Positions 17,472 to 26,591 of a DNA stretch of 64,000 nucleotides are shown in pieces (positions within the stretch are counted from its first letter, which is position 1; every line of letters begins with the position of its first letter). Origin of the DNA: Hyphomonadaceae bacterium (lineage in GTDB: Bacteria > Pseudomonadota > Alphaproteobacteria > Caulobacterales > Aquidulcibacteraceae); NCBI GenBank assembly GCA_016791365.1, contig JAEUMT010000046.1, positions 62,001 through 126,000 of the forward strand. The letters are read 5' to 3'. The notes below the pieces were generated by a model, which saw only the letters and a program-made list of their open reading frames with translations, did not search any database and was not told the DNA's origin. A program made the translations under genes and the position numbers.

Positions 17472-18604
17472 CGGCTGAACATCGCCTCAAGCCGCTGCAA
17501 GCCGATGGTTTCGACCGCCGCGCGCGCCTGATCCATGGTGACATTGCCCTGCGCGACCACAACCACGCCGCGCCCGATGACGACATAGCGCGACGTCGAG
17601 GCGCCCACCTCCTCGGCATAGAAGCGGCTATCGATCGTTTGCGTGCGTGCGTACCCATCCGCCTGCGGGCCATCGGGCTTTACCGCAAGCAGCGCCGCGA
17701 ACGCCGCCGGATCGACGTTGGCGCCGAACTGAATCAGCGCGATCGAAAGCGTCGCCGTTCCATCGCGATAAACCGAATCCGCGCGTGAGATGCCGCCGCG
17801 CCGGGCGCCGGCGACAGATTGGCGCCGGAATCCGCCGGGCAAAGAATCAGGAAACTGCTCAGCGAGCCGCGCCGGATCGGTAAGCGTCAACGCCGCTTCG
17901 GCCTGCGCAATCCGATCAATCGTGACCTCAGCGACCGATCTCTGTTCGATCGGCGGCGGCGCCGGCGCAGGCGCGACAGTCTCAACCGCCCCGGTCAGCG
18001 CTTCGCGGCCGGCATGAAGCAATGGCCCAACGAACACAGCCGCCAAAGCCAACGCCAACCCCGACAGCGCCGCGAAGCTGATCACAAAGCGCGGCGTGTT
18101 ATTGTCCGGATCACGCAATGGCATGAGCGGCGCCATACCCATGGCAAGCAGCACCAGCGCGTAGATCACGCCAGCCGCGATCACCGCGCCCGCAATCGGC
18201 GGCGCGATCGCGGCCAACATGCTGACCAGGATCGGCGTCGAAGCATAGGCGGCCAATTGCCGTGCGCGATCGCCGCTAGCCTCGGCGCCAAATCGCGGCG
18301 CCAGGGCATTGATCGCAATCGCCGCCAACCACACGCTCACAAGCGCGAACACGACATAAAGCAGCGCCGATAGCGCCTTCGACGCCAGCGCCGCGTTGAG
18401 CGCAAACCCGCCGCCATAGAGAACACCGGCGCCAAAGCTCACGACAGCGCCGGCAATCGCCAGCGGCGCCACATAGCCCCCGATCAGCGATCCGGCTTCT
18501 TCACCGGCAATCCGGCGCCATTCGCTTTGCGGACGGATCAAGATATCGCGCGCACGCGCGATCAGGCCCGGCTTCTCGCCATCGCCCAGCGCATCCATTG
18601 TCAT
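17468..18604 (-). CDS. Yip1-domain membrane protein with soluble C-terminal domain
   Basis: A 378-residue protein. The N-terminus has the Yip1 pattern (LIARARDILIRPQSEWRRIA, then a Gly-rich first span) and five hydrophobic segments to about residue 200 (AIAGAVVSFGAGVLYGGG, LLYVVFALVSVWLAAIAINA, LVSMLAAIAPPIAGAVIAAG, ALSGLALALAAVFVGPLLHA). The C-terminal half is soluble. It starts with a Pro-rich linker (APAPAPPPIEQ) and ends in a mixed alpha/beta domain (GTATLSIALIQFGANVDPAA ... SRYVVIGRGVVVVAQGN). The gene next to it encodes a second Yip1 protein that lacks this C-terminal domain, so they look like a tandem duplication. Function unknown, probably membrane trafficking or stress related. Confidence 0.75.
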   Translation of the reverse strand: MTMDALGDGEKPGLIARARDILIRPQSEWRRIAGEEAGSLIGGYVAPLAIAGAVVSFGAGVLYGGGFALNAALASKALSALLYVVFALVSVWLAAIAINALAPRFGAEASGDRARQLAAYASTPILVSMLAAIAPPIAGAVIAAGVIYALVLLAMGMAPLMPLRDPDNNTPRFVISFAALSGLALALAAVFVGPLLHAGREALTGAVETVAPAPAPPPIEQRSVAEVTIDRIAQAEAALTLTDPARLAEQFPDSLPGGFRRQSVAGARRGGISRADSVYRDGTATLSIALIQFGANVDPAAFAALLAVKPDGPQADGYARTQTIDSRFYAEEVGASTSRYVVIGRGVVVVAQGNVTMDQARAAVETIGLQRLEAMFSR

Positions 18605-18667
18605 GAGCGCCTCCCCTGGGCATTCATGCTAGGCAGGCCGCATCCGCAGGCAAAGCGAAATCGACGC

Positions 18668-19309
18668 TCAGGTCGCGCAGCTCGCCAACGCGAAGAGCAC
18701 GATGCCCGCGACCGCCGCCGCAATCGTCACCGACGCCGCATAACTCAAGGCGCGATCCTCGGGCGCCTTCATCAGGATCGGCAGGCCGCGGTACATGATA
18801 TAAACCATCGCCGCGAGCGCAAAGAGCGACACCCACCAGAGCGGCGGCCACAGCGAAAACAGCCCTGACAAAAACGCCGGCGTGATTGAATAGGCCGCGA
18901 TCTTCTGCGCCGCGAGATCATTGCGGTCCGCATCAAATTGATCGGCCAGCATGTTGATCAGCAGCCCAAGCAAAAACACCAACGCGACCGACACGATCCA
19001 CGTCACCACAACGCTGATGACCGCGTTGCCGAACGATCCCACCATCAGCGGATCGAAAATCAAACCGCCAATCAGGCCGCACACCGGCGGTATCGCGGCC
19101 AGCGGCGCGACGTAACCGATCAGCAAATGCGGCACCGTCGTCTGCTCGGCGCGAATTTGCTCCCACTCCTTCTGCGGCTCGCGCAGCAGGCCATACGCAC
19201 GCGTGAAGATAATCTCGGACTTGCGCAGCGCCTCTTGCGCCCGTGCGCGCGCTTCCTCGGCGTTGAAGCGTGGCTTTTCGCGCGGCTCGTTTTCGTTGTC
19301 GGCAGTCAT
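18668..19309 (-). CDS. Yip1-domain membrane protein
   Basis: A 213-residue protein. A polar, charged N-terminus (ENEPREKPRFNAEEARARAQ) is followed by IFTRAYGLLREPQKEWEQIR, which matches the start of the neighbouring Yip1 protein. Five membrane spans come next (PLAAIPPVCGLIGGLIFDPL, VISVVVTWIVSVALVFLLGL, ITPAFLSGLFSLWPPLWWVS, LFALAAMVYIMYRGLPI, VTIAAAVAGIVLFALASC). It ends CAT-stop right after the last span. It is transcribed towards the longer paralogue, 63 bases away, so an operon is likely. Confidence 0.78.
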   Translation of the reverse strand: MTADNENEPREKPRFNAEEARARAQEALRKSEIIFTRAYGLLREPQKEWEQIRAEQTTVPHLLIGYVAPLAAIPPVCGLIGGLIFDPLMVGSFGNAVISVVVTWIVSVALVFLLGLLINMLADQFDADRNDLAAQKIAAYSITPAFLSGLFSLWPPLWWVSLFALAAMVYIMYRGLPILMKAPEDRALSYAASVTIAAAVAGIVLFALASCAT

Positions 19310-19371
19310 CGAACTCTCCGGGCGCTACGCAATAGACGCCTCACCGGGGTGTCAACCAAACACACCGCGCA

Positions 19372-20661
19372 TCAGGCCTTGAACGGGTCGCGCATCAAGA
19401 TAATGTCGTCGCGCTCAGGGCTGGTGGACACGATCGCCGCTGGACAACCGATCAGTTCCTCGATGCGGCGAATGTACTTGATGGCGTTCGCCGGCAAATC
19501 CTTCGAACTGCGCACGCCGCGCGTCGTCGAATTCCAGCCTTCCAGCGATTCATAAATCGGCGTGACCGCTTCCTGATCCCTGAGGCTCGCGGGCAGATAG
19601 TCGAACACCTTGTCGCCGATCCTGTAGCCCGTGCAGATCCTGATCTCTTTGAAGCCGTCGAGCACGTCCAGCTTCGTCAGCGCGATGCCGTCAATGCCGG
19701 AGAGCGCGATCGACTGGCGCACCAGCACCGAGTCAAACCAGCCGCAGCGGCGCGCACGCCCCGTATTGGTGCCGAACTCATGACCAACTTCGCCCAGCCG
19801 CTTGCCGTTGTCGTCATGCAGCTCGGTCGGGAAAGGCCCCGCGCCAACGCGCGTCGTGTATGCTTTCACCAGCCCCAGCACATAGCTGATCTTCCGCGGC
19901 CCGACGCCTGAGCCCGCCGACGCCTGCCCCGCCGCCACGTTCGACGAGGTCACGAACGGATACGTGCCGTGATCGACATCGAGCAGCATGCCTTGCGCCC
20001 CTTCGAACAGCACGCGCTTGGAATCCTCAAACGCCGCGTTGAGCACACGCCACGCAGGCTGTGCGTACGGCAAAACCTTCGGCGCGATTTCGGCCAGCTC
20101 TTTCTTCAGCGCCACAACATCGATCTCAGGCAGATCGAGCCCACGGCGCAGCGCGTTGTGATGCGCCGTCAGCCGCTCGATCTTCCAGGCAATCGAGTCC
20201 GGATCGGCCAAATCCGCAACCCGGATGGCGCGGCGGCCGACCTTGTCCTCGTAAGCCGGGCCGATGCCGCGCTTGGTCGTGCCGATCGACGCATCGCCGG
20301 CCTTCTCTTCGCGCGCCGCATCGAGATCGCGATGGAACGGCAAGATCAGCGCCGCCTGATCCGACAGCACCAATTTGTCGGCGCTGATCTTCACGCCTTG
20401 CGCGGTGATCTTCTCGATCTCGCTCACCAGCGCCCACGGATCGACGACAACGCCGTTGCCGATGATCGAGAGCTTGCCCTGCACCACGCCCGACGGCAGC
20501 AGCGCCAGCTTGTACGTGACGTTTCCGACAACAAGCGTGTGTCCGGCATTGTGGCCGCCCTGGAAGCGCACCACGACGTCCGCGCGATTGCACAGCCAAT
20601 CGACGATCTTGCCTTTGCCCTCGTCGCCCCATTGGGCGCCGACGACGACTACGCCTGCCAT
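19372..20661 (-). CDS. purA: adenylosuccinate synthetase
   Basis: A 429-residue PurA that makes adenylosuccinate from IMP, aspartate and GTP, the committed step to [23 protein letters not shown] is the GTP-binding P-loop. [11 protein letters not shown] contains the conserved IMP/Mg-binding His, [14 protein letters not shown] and [20 protein letters not shown] are PurA signatures, and [13 protein letters not shown] is near the end. The length is normal. The start matches the family exactly. It lies 52 bases from the patatin gene on the same strand. Confidence 0.97.
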   Translation of the reverse strand: MAGVVVVGAQWGDEGKGKIVDWLCNRADVVVRFQGGHNAGHTLVVGNVTYKLALLPSGVVQGKLSIIGNGVVVDPWALVSEIEKITAQGVKISADKLVLSDQAALILPFHRDLDAAREEKAGDASIGTTKRGIGPAYEDKVGRRAIRVADLADPDSIAWKIERLTAHHNALRRGLDLPEIDVVALKKELAEIAPKVLPYAQPAWRVLNAAFEDSKRVLFEGAQGMLLDVDHGTYPFVTSSNVAAGQASAGSGVGPRKISYVLGLVKAYTTRVGAGPFPTELHDDNGKRLGEVGHEFGTNTGRARRCGWFDSVLVRQSIALSGIDGIALTKLDVLDGFKEIRICTGYRIGDKVFDYLPASLRDQEAVTPIYESLEGWNSTTRGVRSSKDLPANAIKYIRRIEELIGCPAAIVSTSPERDDIILMRDPFKA

Positions 20662-20713
20662 TTCACGCGCTCCTTACGTGCGTTGCGTGTCCGCTTCGTC
20701 CGCGCGCGTCAAG

Positions 20714-22081
20714 TCAAGCTTGGGGCGGCGAATCAGCCGATGGCGCCGCTGGAGGCGCTTCTGTCGGCGCCGCAACAATCGGCGCCGCCGGACGCCACGG
20801 ATCGAACTCCGCCGGCGGCCAATCCGGGCCGATCGCCGCGCTGGTGCGCACATTGTTGTCGCTCGAGTCGCGATGGATCAATTGCGCGGCGCCGAGCGCC
20901 TCGCCGGCCCGATAGAGAATATCCAGCAGTTCCGGGTCCTTGATGTCGAGCTTGCGCAATTGCTCCACCTGCTTTGCCTTCAACTCATGCCCAAGCAGGC
21001 TTTCAAGATGCTCCGGCCGGCGGAACTCCTCTTCTTCAATCTCAAGTCGCGCATCCAAGCGCTGGAACGTCAACGCCGGCTCACGGCCGAGCAATGGCGT
21101 GTGCGTCTGCATCTTCACTTCCGAATTCACGTACCAAGGAAAGCGCGGATTCGACAGCATTTGCAGCGTCGTCACCTGCTGCTGACAGATGTCGTGATTA
21201 TAGCCCTCGAGCGCCGCCTGCACTTTCGCCGAATACGCAAGCCTGCGGAAATCAGCGATCGGCTTGGCGCTTGAGCGGCGCTTCTTGTTGCGCTTCTCAA
21301 AACGCTTGCGCACATAGCCGGTGCCGACCGACCAGATCAGCAATTTGTCCGCGCCCGTCTGCCAGTTAAACCCGAACCCAGGCTCGGTGACCGTCAGCAG
21401 CAATTGCAGCGCCGGATTGTTGTTGGGGCTGACGCCGCCATCGAAGAAGTGCGCGTAGCTCGACGTCTTGCCGTGCTTGTCGCGCGCCAGCGGCACGCGC
21501 ACGTCCGCGAAATATGTCGGCGCGGCGGCCGACGATTGCACCAGGTCGCGCAGATAGAAATCGGAATTGGCGATGCCGTCTCCGCCCGACTTGGCGTCGA
21601 AATAGCACCAGTCCGGATTGTTCACGAGAATCCAGGCCGAGCCGCTATCGATCCGCTTGGCGTGGATCGCCAGACCCGTCTTCAAATCCTGCGAACTCAG
21701 CGTGCGATCGCCCAGATGTTCAAGCAGCGCCGTCGTCAGCGCCTTGTTCTTGAAGCCCGGCATCAACAGCCGCAGCGGCCCCGGCACTTGCGGCCGCGCG
21801 AAAATCGCCGGCAGCAGCTTGAAATAAAGATCCACCACGTCGCGCACGCGCCATTCGAGCGCGAGCGTCGTTGCGATAATCGCGCCCGTCGAAGTGCCGC
21901 CGATCAGATCGAAATAATGCGCCAGGCGGAACCTGTCGCCCTCGCCGCTCCGTTCGGCCAGATGACGTTCAAGCTGCGCCAGAACGCCAAGCGTCAGCAG
22001 CCCGCGTGACCCACCGCCGTCCAGCGCCAACACGCGCTTAGGGCCGGGCCGATTGAATCTCTCGCGTAGATGAGCGCCCAT
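20714..22081 (-). CDS. patatin-like phospholipase
   Basis: A 455-residue lipid acyl hydrolase. The oxyanion-hole loop is DGGGSRG (21-27), the nucleophile elbow GGTSTGAI gives Ser64, and the dyad Asp is Asp214 in FFDGGVSPNNNP. The rest of the patatin fold (RVPLARDKHGK, LIWSVGTGYVRKRF) is intact, and the C-terminal part (about 300-455) is helical and Pro/Ala-rich at the end. No signal peptide is visible, so it acts in the cytoplasm or at the inner leaflet. AAGGGA stands before the ATG. Thirteen bases further upstream begins a long heptamer-repeat hairpin (22095-22171). Confidence 0.9.
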   Translation of the reverse strand: MGAHLRERFNRPGPKRVLALDGGGSRGLLTLGVLAQLERHLAERSGEGDRFRLAHYFDLIGGTSTGAIIATTLALEWRVRDVVDLYFKLLPAIFARPQVPGPLRLLMPGFKNKALTTALLEHLGDRTLSSQDLKTGLAIHAKRIDSGSAWILVNNPDWCYFDAKSGGDGIANSDFYLRDLVQSSAAAPTYFADVRVPLARDKHGKTSSYAHFFDGGVSPNNNPALQLLLTVTEPGFGFNWQTGADKLLIWSVGTGYVRKRFEKRNKKRRSSAKPIADFRRLAYSAKVQAALEGYNHDICQQQVTTLQMLSNPRFPWYVNSEVKMQTHTPLLGREPALTFQRLDARLEIEEEEFRRPEHLESLLGHELKAKQVEQLRKLDIKDPELLDILYRAGEALGAAQLIHRDSSDNNVRTSAAIGPDWPPAEFDPWRPAAPIVAAPTEAPPAAPSADSPPQA

Positions 22082-22094
22082 CGTGTCCCTTTCT

Positions 22095-22171
22095 AGGGAA
22101 TAGTGAATGGGGAGTTGGGAACGGGAACCGAGACGAACGTCTCCATTCCCTATTCGCCACTCCCTATTCCC
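22095..22171. repeat. heptamer-repeat inverted hairpin, locus A
   Basis: On the plus strand the left arm runs as heptamers AGGGAAT, AGTGAAT, GGGGAGT, TGGGAAC. The right arm, read on the other strand, runs GGGAATA, GGGAGTG, GCGAATA, GGGAATG. The two arms are inverted around GAGACGAACGTCTC. It lies between the pagL-like gene and the patatin gene. Confidence 0.85.
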
Positions 22172-22174
22172 TTT

Positions 22175-22762
22175 TCAATCCTGGCCGAACTGATAGCCGA
22201 AACGGATGCCGAGTTGATCGACACCCTGATTGTGTCCGCCGCCGATGATCTGACCATGGCTTAAATGCTCGAAGAATATCTGCCCTTCCCACGGGCCTTC
22301 AAAGTCACGCGTCAGGCCGATCGAGGTGCGGAAGAGATCTTCCGAGCCAAGCAGCAAATGATTTTCGGAAAACGCCACGTTCTCCGGCGAGCCGCCCGGA
22401 AACGGGTTCTCGGTTTCACCATCGTGGATGACGTAGCCGACGCCAGGCTCCAGAGCCCAGCCCTCGGCAAAATCCCATCGCCACTCAAGCCCGAAGCCCG
22501 CGAAGCTCGTATTGCCAGCCGTGTTGACGGACGCCATGACGTAAGGCTGCGGCGAGCCGGCCCAGCGCAAAAATCCCGGTGAATCGAACGAGACCTGAAA
22601 CTCGACGTTCGGCCCGTCTTCCTTGTCCGCGTTCTTGCAATCGGTGACGCAGATATTGTGCGCCATTACGCCAACATGGATTTCATCGATCCCGGCGTGG
22701 GCCTGCGGCGCGCACGCCAGCATCGCCCCGAACGCCGCAATCCCAGCTGCCGTAGTCCGCAT
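22175..22762 (-). CDS. PagL-like lipid A deacylase / acyloxyacyl hydrolase family outer-membrane protein
   Basis: A 195-residue protein with a signal peptide (ending PQAHA) and alternating amphipathic strands of a small beta-barrel. The family pattern is clear: FGLEWRWDFAEGWALEPGVG, GSEDLFRTSIGLTRDF, and FFEHLSHGQIIGGGHNQGVD, ending in LGIRFGYQFGQD. The His-Ser of EHLSHG is where PagL keeps its catalytic His/Ser. It may remove the 3-O acyl chain from lipid A. GGGGGAC precedes the start. A second copy lies 60 bases upstream in the same orientation. Confidence 0.82.
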   Translation of the reverse strand: MRTTAAGIAAFGAMLACAPQAHAGIDEIHVGVMAHNICVTDCKNADKEDGPNVEFQVSFDSPGFLRWAGSPQPYVMASVNTAGNTSFAGFGLEWRWDFAEGWALEPGVGYVIHDGETENPFPGGSPENVAFSENHLLLGSEDLFRTSIGLTRDFEGPWEGQIFFEHLSHGQIIGGGHNQGVDQLGIRFGYQFGQD

Positions 22763-22822
22763 AGGCCGTCCCCCAGATTTCGGTCCGCAACCTAGCCCGG
22801 GGCGGCCTCGCTAGGGAAGCAC

Positions 22823-23425
22823 TCAGTCCCGCGCCGTATCGCCGTCAAAGCGGTAGAGAAAGCGCAAGCCCACATAATCAAGCCCTTGATTCCGGCCGCT
22901 ATCGAGGATCTGGCCGTGGCTCATATGCTCCCAATAGACCTGCATGGCGGCCCGATCCCCGAACTCGCGCTCAAGCGCAAACGAGGAGCGGAACAAGTCC
23001 TGCGATCCCAAGAGCTGATTGTCGGCTTCGAAGGCGATGCCTTCCGGCGATCCCTCCGGGTACGGATTGTCGATTTCGCCGTCATGAATGATGTAGCCAA
23101 AGCCCGGCTCGAACGCCCAGCCCTCGGCGAACTCCCAGCGCCACAGAACGCCGACGCCGCCGAAATTCACGCCGTCCTCATCGGTCGCGATCGAGCCAAA
23201 GAAATACGGGCGCGGCGAGCCGATGATGTTCAGGAAATCGGGCGAACTCGACACCAACTCCAGCTCGATGTTCGCGCCCTCGTGCTTGCCTTCGACGATC
23301 TCTCCGTGATCGTCCCGAATGTTGCCCACGGCGCCAACACGGATTTCTTCAATCTCGGCGTGTGCAGGCATGGCGAGAGCCGCGATCGCCAAAAACAGCG
23401 TCGAGCCAAGCAGTCTCAATCTCAT
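22823..23425 (-). CDS. PagL-like lipid A deacylase / acyloxyacyl hydrolase family, second copy
   Basis: A 200-residue paralogue of the neighbouring gene, with a signal peptide (ending AMPAHA). It has the same landmarks: GVGVLWRWEFAEGWAFEPGF, IIHDGEIDNPYPEGSPEG, LLGSQDLFRSSFALEREFGD and YWEHMSHGQILDSGRNQGLD, ending YVGLRFLYRF. Sequence identity between the two is obvious by eye but partial, so the duplication is not recent. The start at 23425 is preferred because GAGGGG is 6 bases upstream of it. It lies 98 bases downstream of serA. Confidence 0.82.
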   Translation of the reverse strand: MRLRLLGSTLFLAIAALAMPAHAEIEEIRVGAVGNIRDDHGEIVEGKHEGANIELELVSSSPDFLNIIGSPRPYFFGSIATDEDGVNFGGVGVLWRWEFAEGWAFEPGFGYIIHDGEIDNPYPEGSPEGIAFEADNQLLGSQDLFRSSFALEREFGDRAAMQVYWEHMSHGQILDSGRNQGLDYVGLRFLYRFDGDTARD

Positions 23426-23523
23426 GCGCATCCCCTCGCGACGGGCGTTTCTTGCAGCCCGGCTGAGGGCGATAACGCGCAACGCACACCGGAGTTCCCA
23501 ACCTTTCCAAAGGTTGGAGCCAA

Positions 23524-25104
23524 CTAGAACCGCAGCAGTTTCGCGTAACGCACCTGCGGCAACGCCTTGAGCTTGGCCATGTCCGCATCGCCAAGCGGCT
23601 GGTCCACACCCACAAGCGCGATCGCCTCCGCGCCGGCGCCTTCGCGGCCAAGATGGAACGTCGCGATGTTGATCTGGGCATCGCCCAAAAGCGTGCCAAG
23701 CGCGCCGATGAAGCCGGGTTTATCGGAATTGTTGATGTAAAGCGTATTGGCCTGGAACGGCGCCTCCAACGCCATGCCCTTCACTTCCACGACGCGCGGC
23801 TGGCCCGCGATCACCGCGCCGGCAAGCGTCCGCCAGCCGCCGCCTGTTTTCACCTTGATGCGGATCAGGCTCTCATAAGTCGGCGAGGTTTCGCGCGTGC
23901 TTTCCGTCAACACCGCGCCGCGCTCCTTCAACAAAGCCGGCGCCGAGACGACATTCACGTCCTGCAGCAACGGCCGCAGCACGCCCGCGAGCGCCGCCGC
24001 TGTCAGCGGCTTCATATTGAGCTTGGTGACATCGCCCTCATACTCGATAGCAACTTCTTCCAAACCCTCATCAACAATCTGCCCCGCGAAGGCGCCGAGC
24101 TTTTCCGCCAGCGCGGCAAACGGCTTTAGACGCGGCGCTTCTTCCGCCGTGATCGACGGCATGTTGAGCGCATTGGTGACCGCGCCGCTCAGCAGATAGT
24201 CGCTCATCTGCTCGGCAACCTGCAGCGCGACATTCTCCTGCGCCTCATTGGTCGAAGCGCCCAAATGCGGCGTTGCAATGAAGTTCGGCGCACCGAACAA
24301 TACGTTCTCTTTCGCCGGCTCGATCGTAAACACATCGAACCCCGCCGCCGCGACGTGCTCGCTCTCCAAGCCCTCGCGCAGCGCCGCCTCATCAACCAAG
24401 CCGCCACGCGCCGCATTGACGATGATGACGCCAGGCTTGGTCTTCGCCAGCGCGTCGCGCGAGAGAATATTCTTCGTCTTGTCGGTCATCGGCACGTGCA
24501 GCGAAATCACGTCCGCGCGCGCCAGGAGCTCGTCCAGCTCCACCTTCTCAACACCGATCTGCACCGCCCGCTCGGGCGAGAGGAACGGATCGTACGCGAC
24601 CACCTTCATCTTCAACCCAAGCGCCCGATCTGCAACGATCGACCCAATATTGCCGCAGCCAATGAGCCCCAGAGTCTTGGCGTAGAGCTCGCGCCCCATG
24701 AACCGGTTCTTTTCCCACTTGCCGGCTTGCGTCGAAGCATCCGCCACCGCGATCTGCCGCGCCGCCGCGAACATCAGCGCAATCGCGTGCTCGGCCGTCG
24801 TGATCGAATTGCCGAACGGCGTATTCATCACCACAACGCCCTTGGCGGTCGCCGCCGGAATATCGACATTGTCGACGCCAATCCCCGCGCGCCCGATGAC
24901 CTTGAGGTTCTTCGCCGCAGCAATGATGTCCGGCTTCACCTTGGTCGCCGAACGAATGGCGAGACCATCATACTCGCCGATGATCTCCTTCAACTTAGCC
25001 GCGTCGGAGCCGAGCTGTGGCTGAAAATCAACCTCGATACCGCGCGTCCTGAAAATGTTGACGGCGGCTTCGCTGAGTTCGTCGGAGATAAGGACTTTTG
25101 GCAT
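23524..25104 (-). CDS. serA: D-3-phosphoglycerate dehydrogenase
   Basis: A 526-residue SerA of the long type (catalytic, nucleotide-binding, intervening and C-terminal ACT domains). It oxidises 3-phosphoglycerate with NAD as the first step of serine synthesis. Visible motifs are GRAGIGVDNVDIPAAT, the NAD loop LGLIGCGNIGSIVA, VNAARGGLVDEAAL (Arg), and TPHLGASTNEAQENVA (His of the catalytic dyad). The ACT end (NKPGFIGALGTLLGDAQINI-like, here SDKPGFIGALGTLLGDAQIN) suggests serine feedback. It is downstream of serC, with a 98-bp repeat hairpin in the 134-base gap. Confidence 0.97.
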   Translation of the reverse strand: MPKVLISDELSEAAVNIFRTRGIEVDFQPQLGSDAAKLKEIIGEYDGLAIRSATKVKPDIIAAAKNLKVIGRAGIGVDNVDIPAATAKGVVVMNTPFGNSITTAEHAIALMFAAARQIAVADASTQAGKWEKNRFMGRELYAKTLGLIGCGNIGSIVADRALGLKMKVVAYDPFLSPERAVQIGVEKVELDELLARADVISLHVPMTDKTKNILSRDALAKTKPGVIIVNAARGGLVDEAALREGLESEHVAAAGFDVFTIEPAKENVLFGAPNFIATPHLGASTNEAQENVALQVAEQMSDYLLSGAVTNALNMPSITAEEAPRLKPFAALAEKLGAFAGQIVDEGLEEVAIEYEGDVTKLNMKPLTAAALAGVLRPLLQDVNVVSAPALLKERGAVLTESTRETSPTYESLIRIKVKTGGGWRTLAGAVIAGQPRVVEVKGMALEAPFQANTLYINNSDKPGFIGALGTLLGDAQINIATFHLGREGAGAEAIALVGVDQPLGDADMAKLKALPQVRYAKLLRF

Positions 25105-25134
25105 TGGCTCTGCTCCTGCAGAAAATCTGATGCC

Positions 25135-25232
25135 GTCATCCTGGGCTCGCGAAGCGAGACCGGGATCCAGGAGATCGTAGAGCGCGACGTGGGTCCCTGG
25201 ATCCCGGCCGTGCTCCGCACGTCCAGGATGAC
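25135..25232. repeat. intergenic inverted repeat between serC and serA, GTCATCC family
   Basis: The left arm is GTCATCCTGGGCTCGCGAAG with CGGGATCCAGG; the right arm is CCTGGATCCCGG with GTCCAGGATGAC. It can fold into a long cruciform or RNA hairpin in the serC-serA transcript. Same family as 10310-10410. Confidence 0.82.
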
Positions 25233-25238
25233 GAAAAA

Positions 25239-26411
25239 CTAGGCAGCTTTGGTGGCGAGTTCGGCGGTGAGAGTTTCAAAAGCCCACTCGATCCACGGGC
25301 AGAGCGCCGCGACATCGGAAGCATCCACCGTGCCGCCACACCAAATACGCAGCCCCGGCGGCGCCGAGCGATAAGACGCCGCGTCAAACGCCACGCCCTC
25401 TTTCTCCAGCAACGACGCCAGCTTTTTCGCGAACTCCGCCTGCGCATCAGCGCTGAGCGCCGCTACGCGCGGATCGGTGACCTTCAAACACACGCTCGTA
25501 TTCGAGCGCGTCGCCGGATCGAGCGCCAGAAAATCCACCCACGGCGTCCGCGCCGCCCAATCGGCCAACACTTTCGTGTTCGCGTCAGCCCGCGCCCGCA
25601 GTCCCGCCAAACCGCCAACCGATTCCGCCCATTTCAGCGCATCGATATAATCTTCCGTCGCCAACAGCGAGGGCGTGTTGATGGTCGAGCCTTCAAATAT
25701 CTCGAGATCGACCTTGCCCTTCTTGGTGAGCCGGAAAATCTTCGGAATCGCCCGATCCGGCGTGTAGCTCTCCAGCCGCGCAATCGCGTGGGGCGAGAGG
25801 ATCAGCATGCCGTGCGCGGCTTCGCCGCCCAGCACCTTCTGCCACGAGAACGTCGTCACATCGCATTTGGCCCAAGCGATCGCCTGCGCGAACACCGCGC
25901 TCGTCGCATCATTGATGGTGATGCCTTCGCGATCGTCCGCGATCCAATCGAAGTTCGGCACGCGCACGCCCGAGGTCGTGCCGTTCTGCGTGAAGATGAT
26001 GTCGGCGTCCTTGCGCGCCAGTTCCAGCTTCGGCAGCGCGCCGTAACCGGCGCTATGCACCGTCGCGTCAAGCTTCAGCTGCTTTGCGTCCGTCACCCAT
26101 TCTTCGCCAAAGCTCTCCCAGGCGAAAATATCGACAGGCCGCGCCCCCAGCATCGTCCACATCGCCATCTCGACGGCGCCTGTGTCCGAAGCCGGAACGA
26201 TCGCGATCTTGTGCGTATCCGGCACGCCCAGAATAGCGCGCGTGCGGTCGATCGCCTCTTTGAGTTTGGCTTTGCCCGGCTTGGCGCGATGCGAACGGCC
26301 GAGCGCCGCGTCTTTCAACGCGTCGGTGCTCCAGCCAGGGCGTTTTTTGGTAGGCCCCGACGAAAAGCGGGGATCGGCCGGGCGCACTGCCGGCTTCGCG
26401 GTACTTGTCAT
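25239..26411 (-). CDS. serC: phosphoserine aminotransferase
   Basis: A 390-residue PLP enzyme of the alphaproteobacterial SerC subgroup, converting 3-phosphohydroxypyruvate to phosphoserine. [14 protein letters not shown] is the family start, [13 protein letters not shown] and [18 protein letters not shown] follow, and the PLP lysine lies in [16 protein letters not shown]. The start at 26411 (MTSTAKP) has GGAG 8 bases upstream. A longer frame from 26426 would begin inside the leader structure. It forms an operon with serA. Regulation by the upstream leader RNA is likely. Confidence 0.96.
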   Translation of the reverse strand: MTSTAKPAVRPADPRFSSGPTKKRPGWSTDALKDAALGRSHRAKPGKAKLKEAIDRTRAILGVPDTHKIAIVPASDTGAVEMAMWTMLGARPVDIFAWESFGEEWVTDAKQLKLDATVHSAGYGALPKLELARKDADIIFTQNGTTSGVRVPNFDWIADDREGITINDATSAVFAQAIAWAKCDVTTFSWQKVLGGEAAHGMLILSPHAIARLESYTPDRAIPKIFRLTKKGKVDLEIFEGSTINTPSLLATEDYIDALKWAESVGGLAGLRARADANTKVLADWAARTPWVDFLALDPATRSNTSVCLKVTDPRVAALSADAQAEFAKKLASLLEKEGVAFDAASYRSAPPGLRIWCGGTVDASDVAALCPWIEWAFETLTAELATKAA

Positions 26412-26505
26412 CAACTTGTCTCCCATCCTTACAGATGAGCGTCCGCCGTTGGGAGCGGATGGCCCAATGACGCTGGTGCGCCTGTTCGGGTGACAAGTCC
26501 ACTGC
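26412..26505 (-). promoter_or_regulatory. structured 5' leader of serC, resembles the serC RNA motif
   Basis: Nested stems on the minus strand. The outer stem is ACTTGTC (complement of 26492-26498) with GACAAGT (complement of 26414-26420), which lies directly between GGAG and the serC ATG. The next stem is AGCGTC with GACGCT. Inside are two alternatives, TTGGG/CCCAA or TCCGC/GCGGA. Position, clade and layout fit the alphaproteobacterial serC leader motif; the covariance match was not computed. Confidence 0.65.
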
Positions 26506-26591
26506 GGCGCTGATTTACTGGCGCGCGATTGAGCTTACGCAAGGCGATGGCGCGATCCTATATGAGACTATGACCAAAATGGAGGCAGCCG

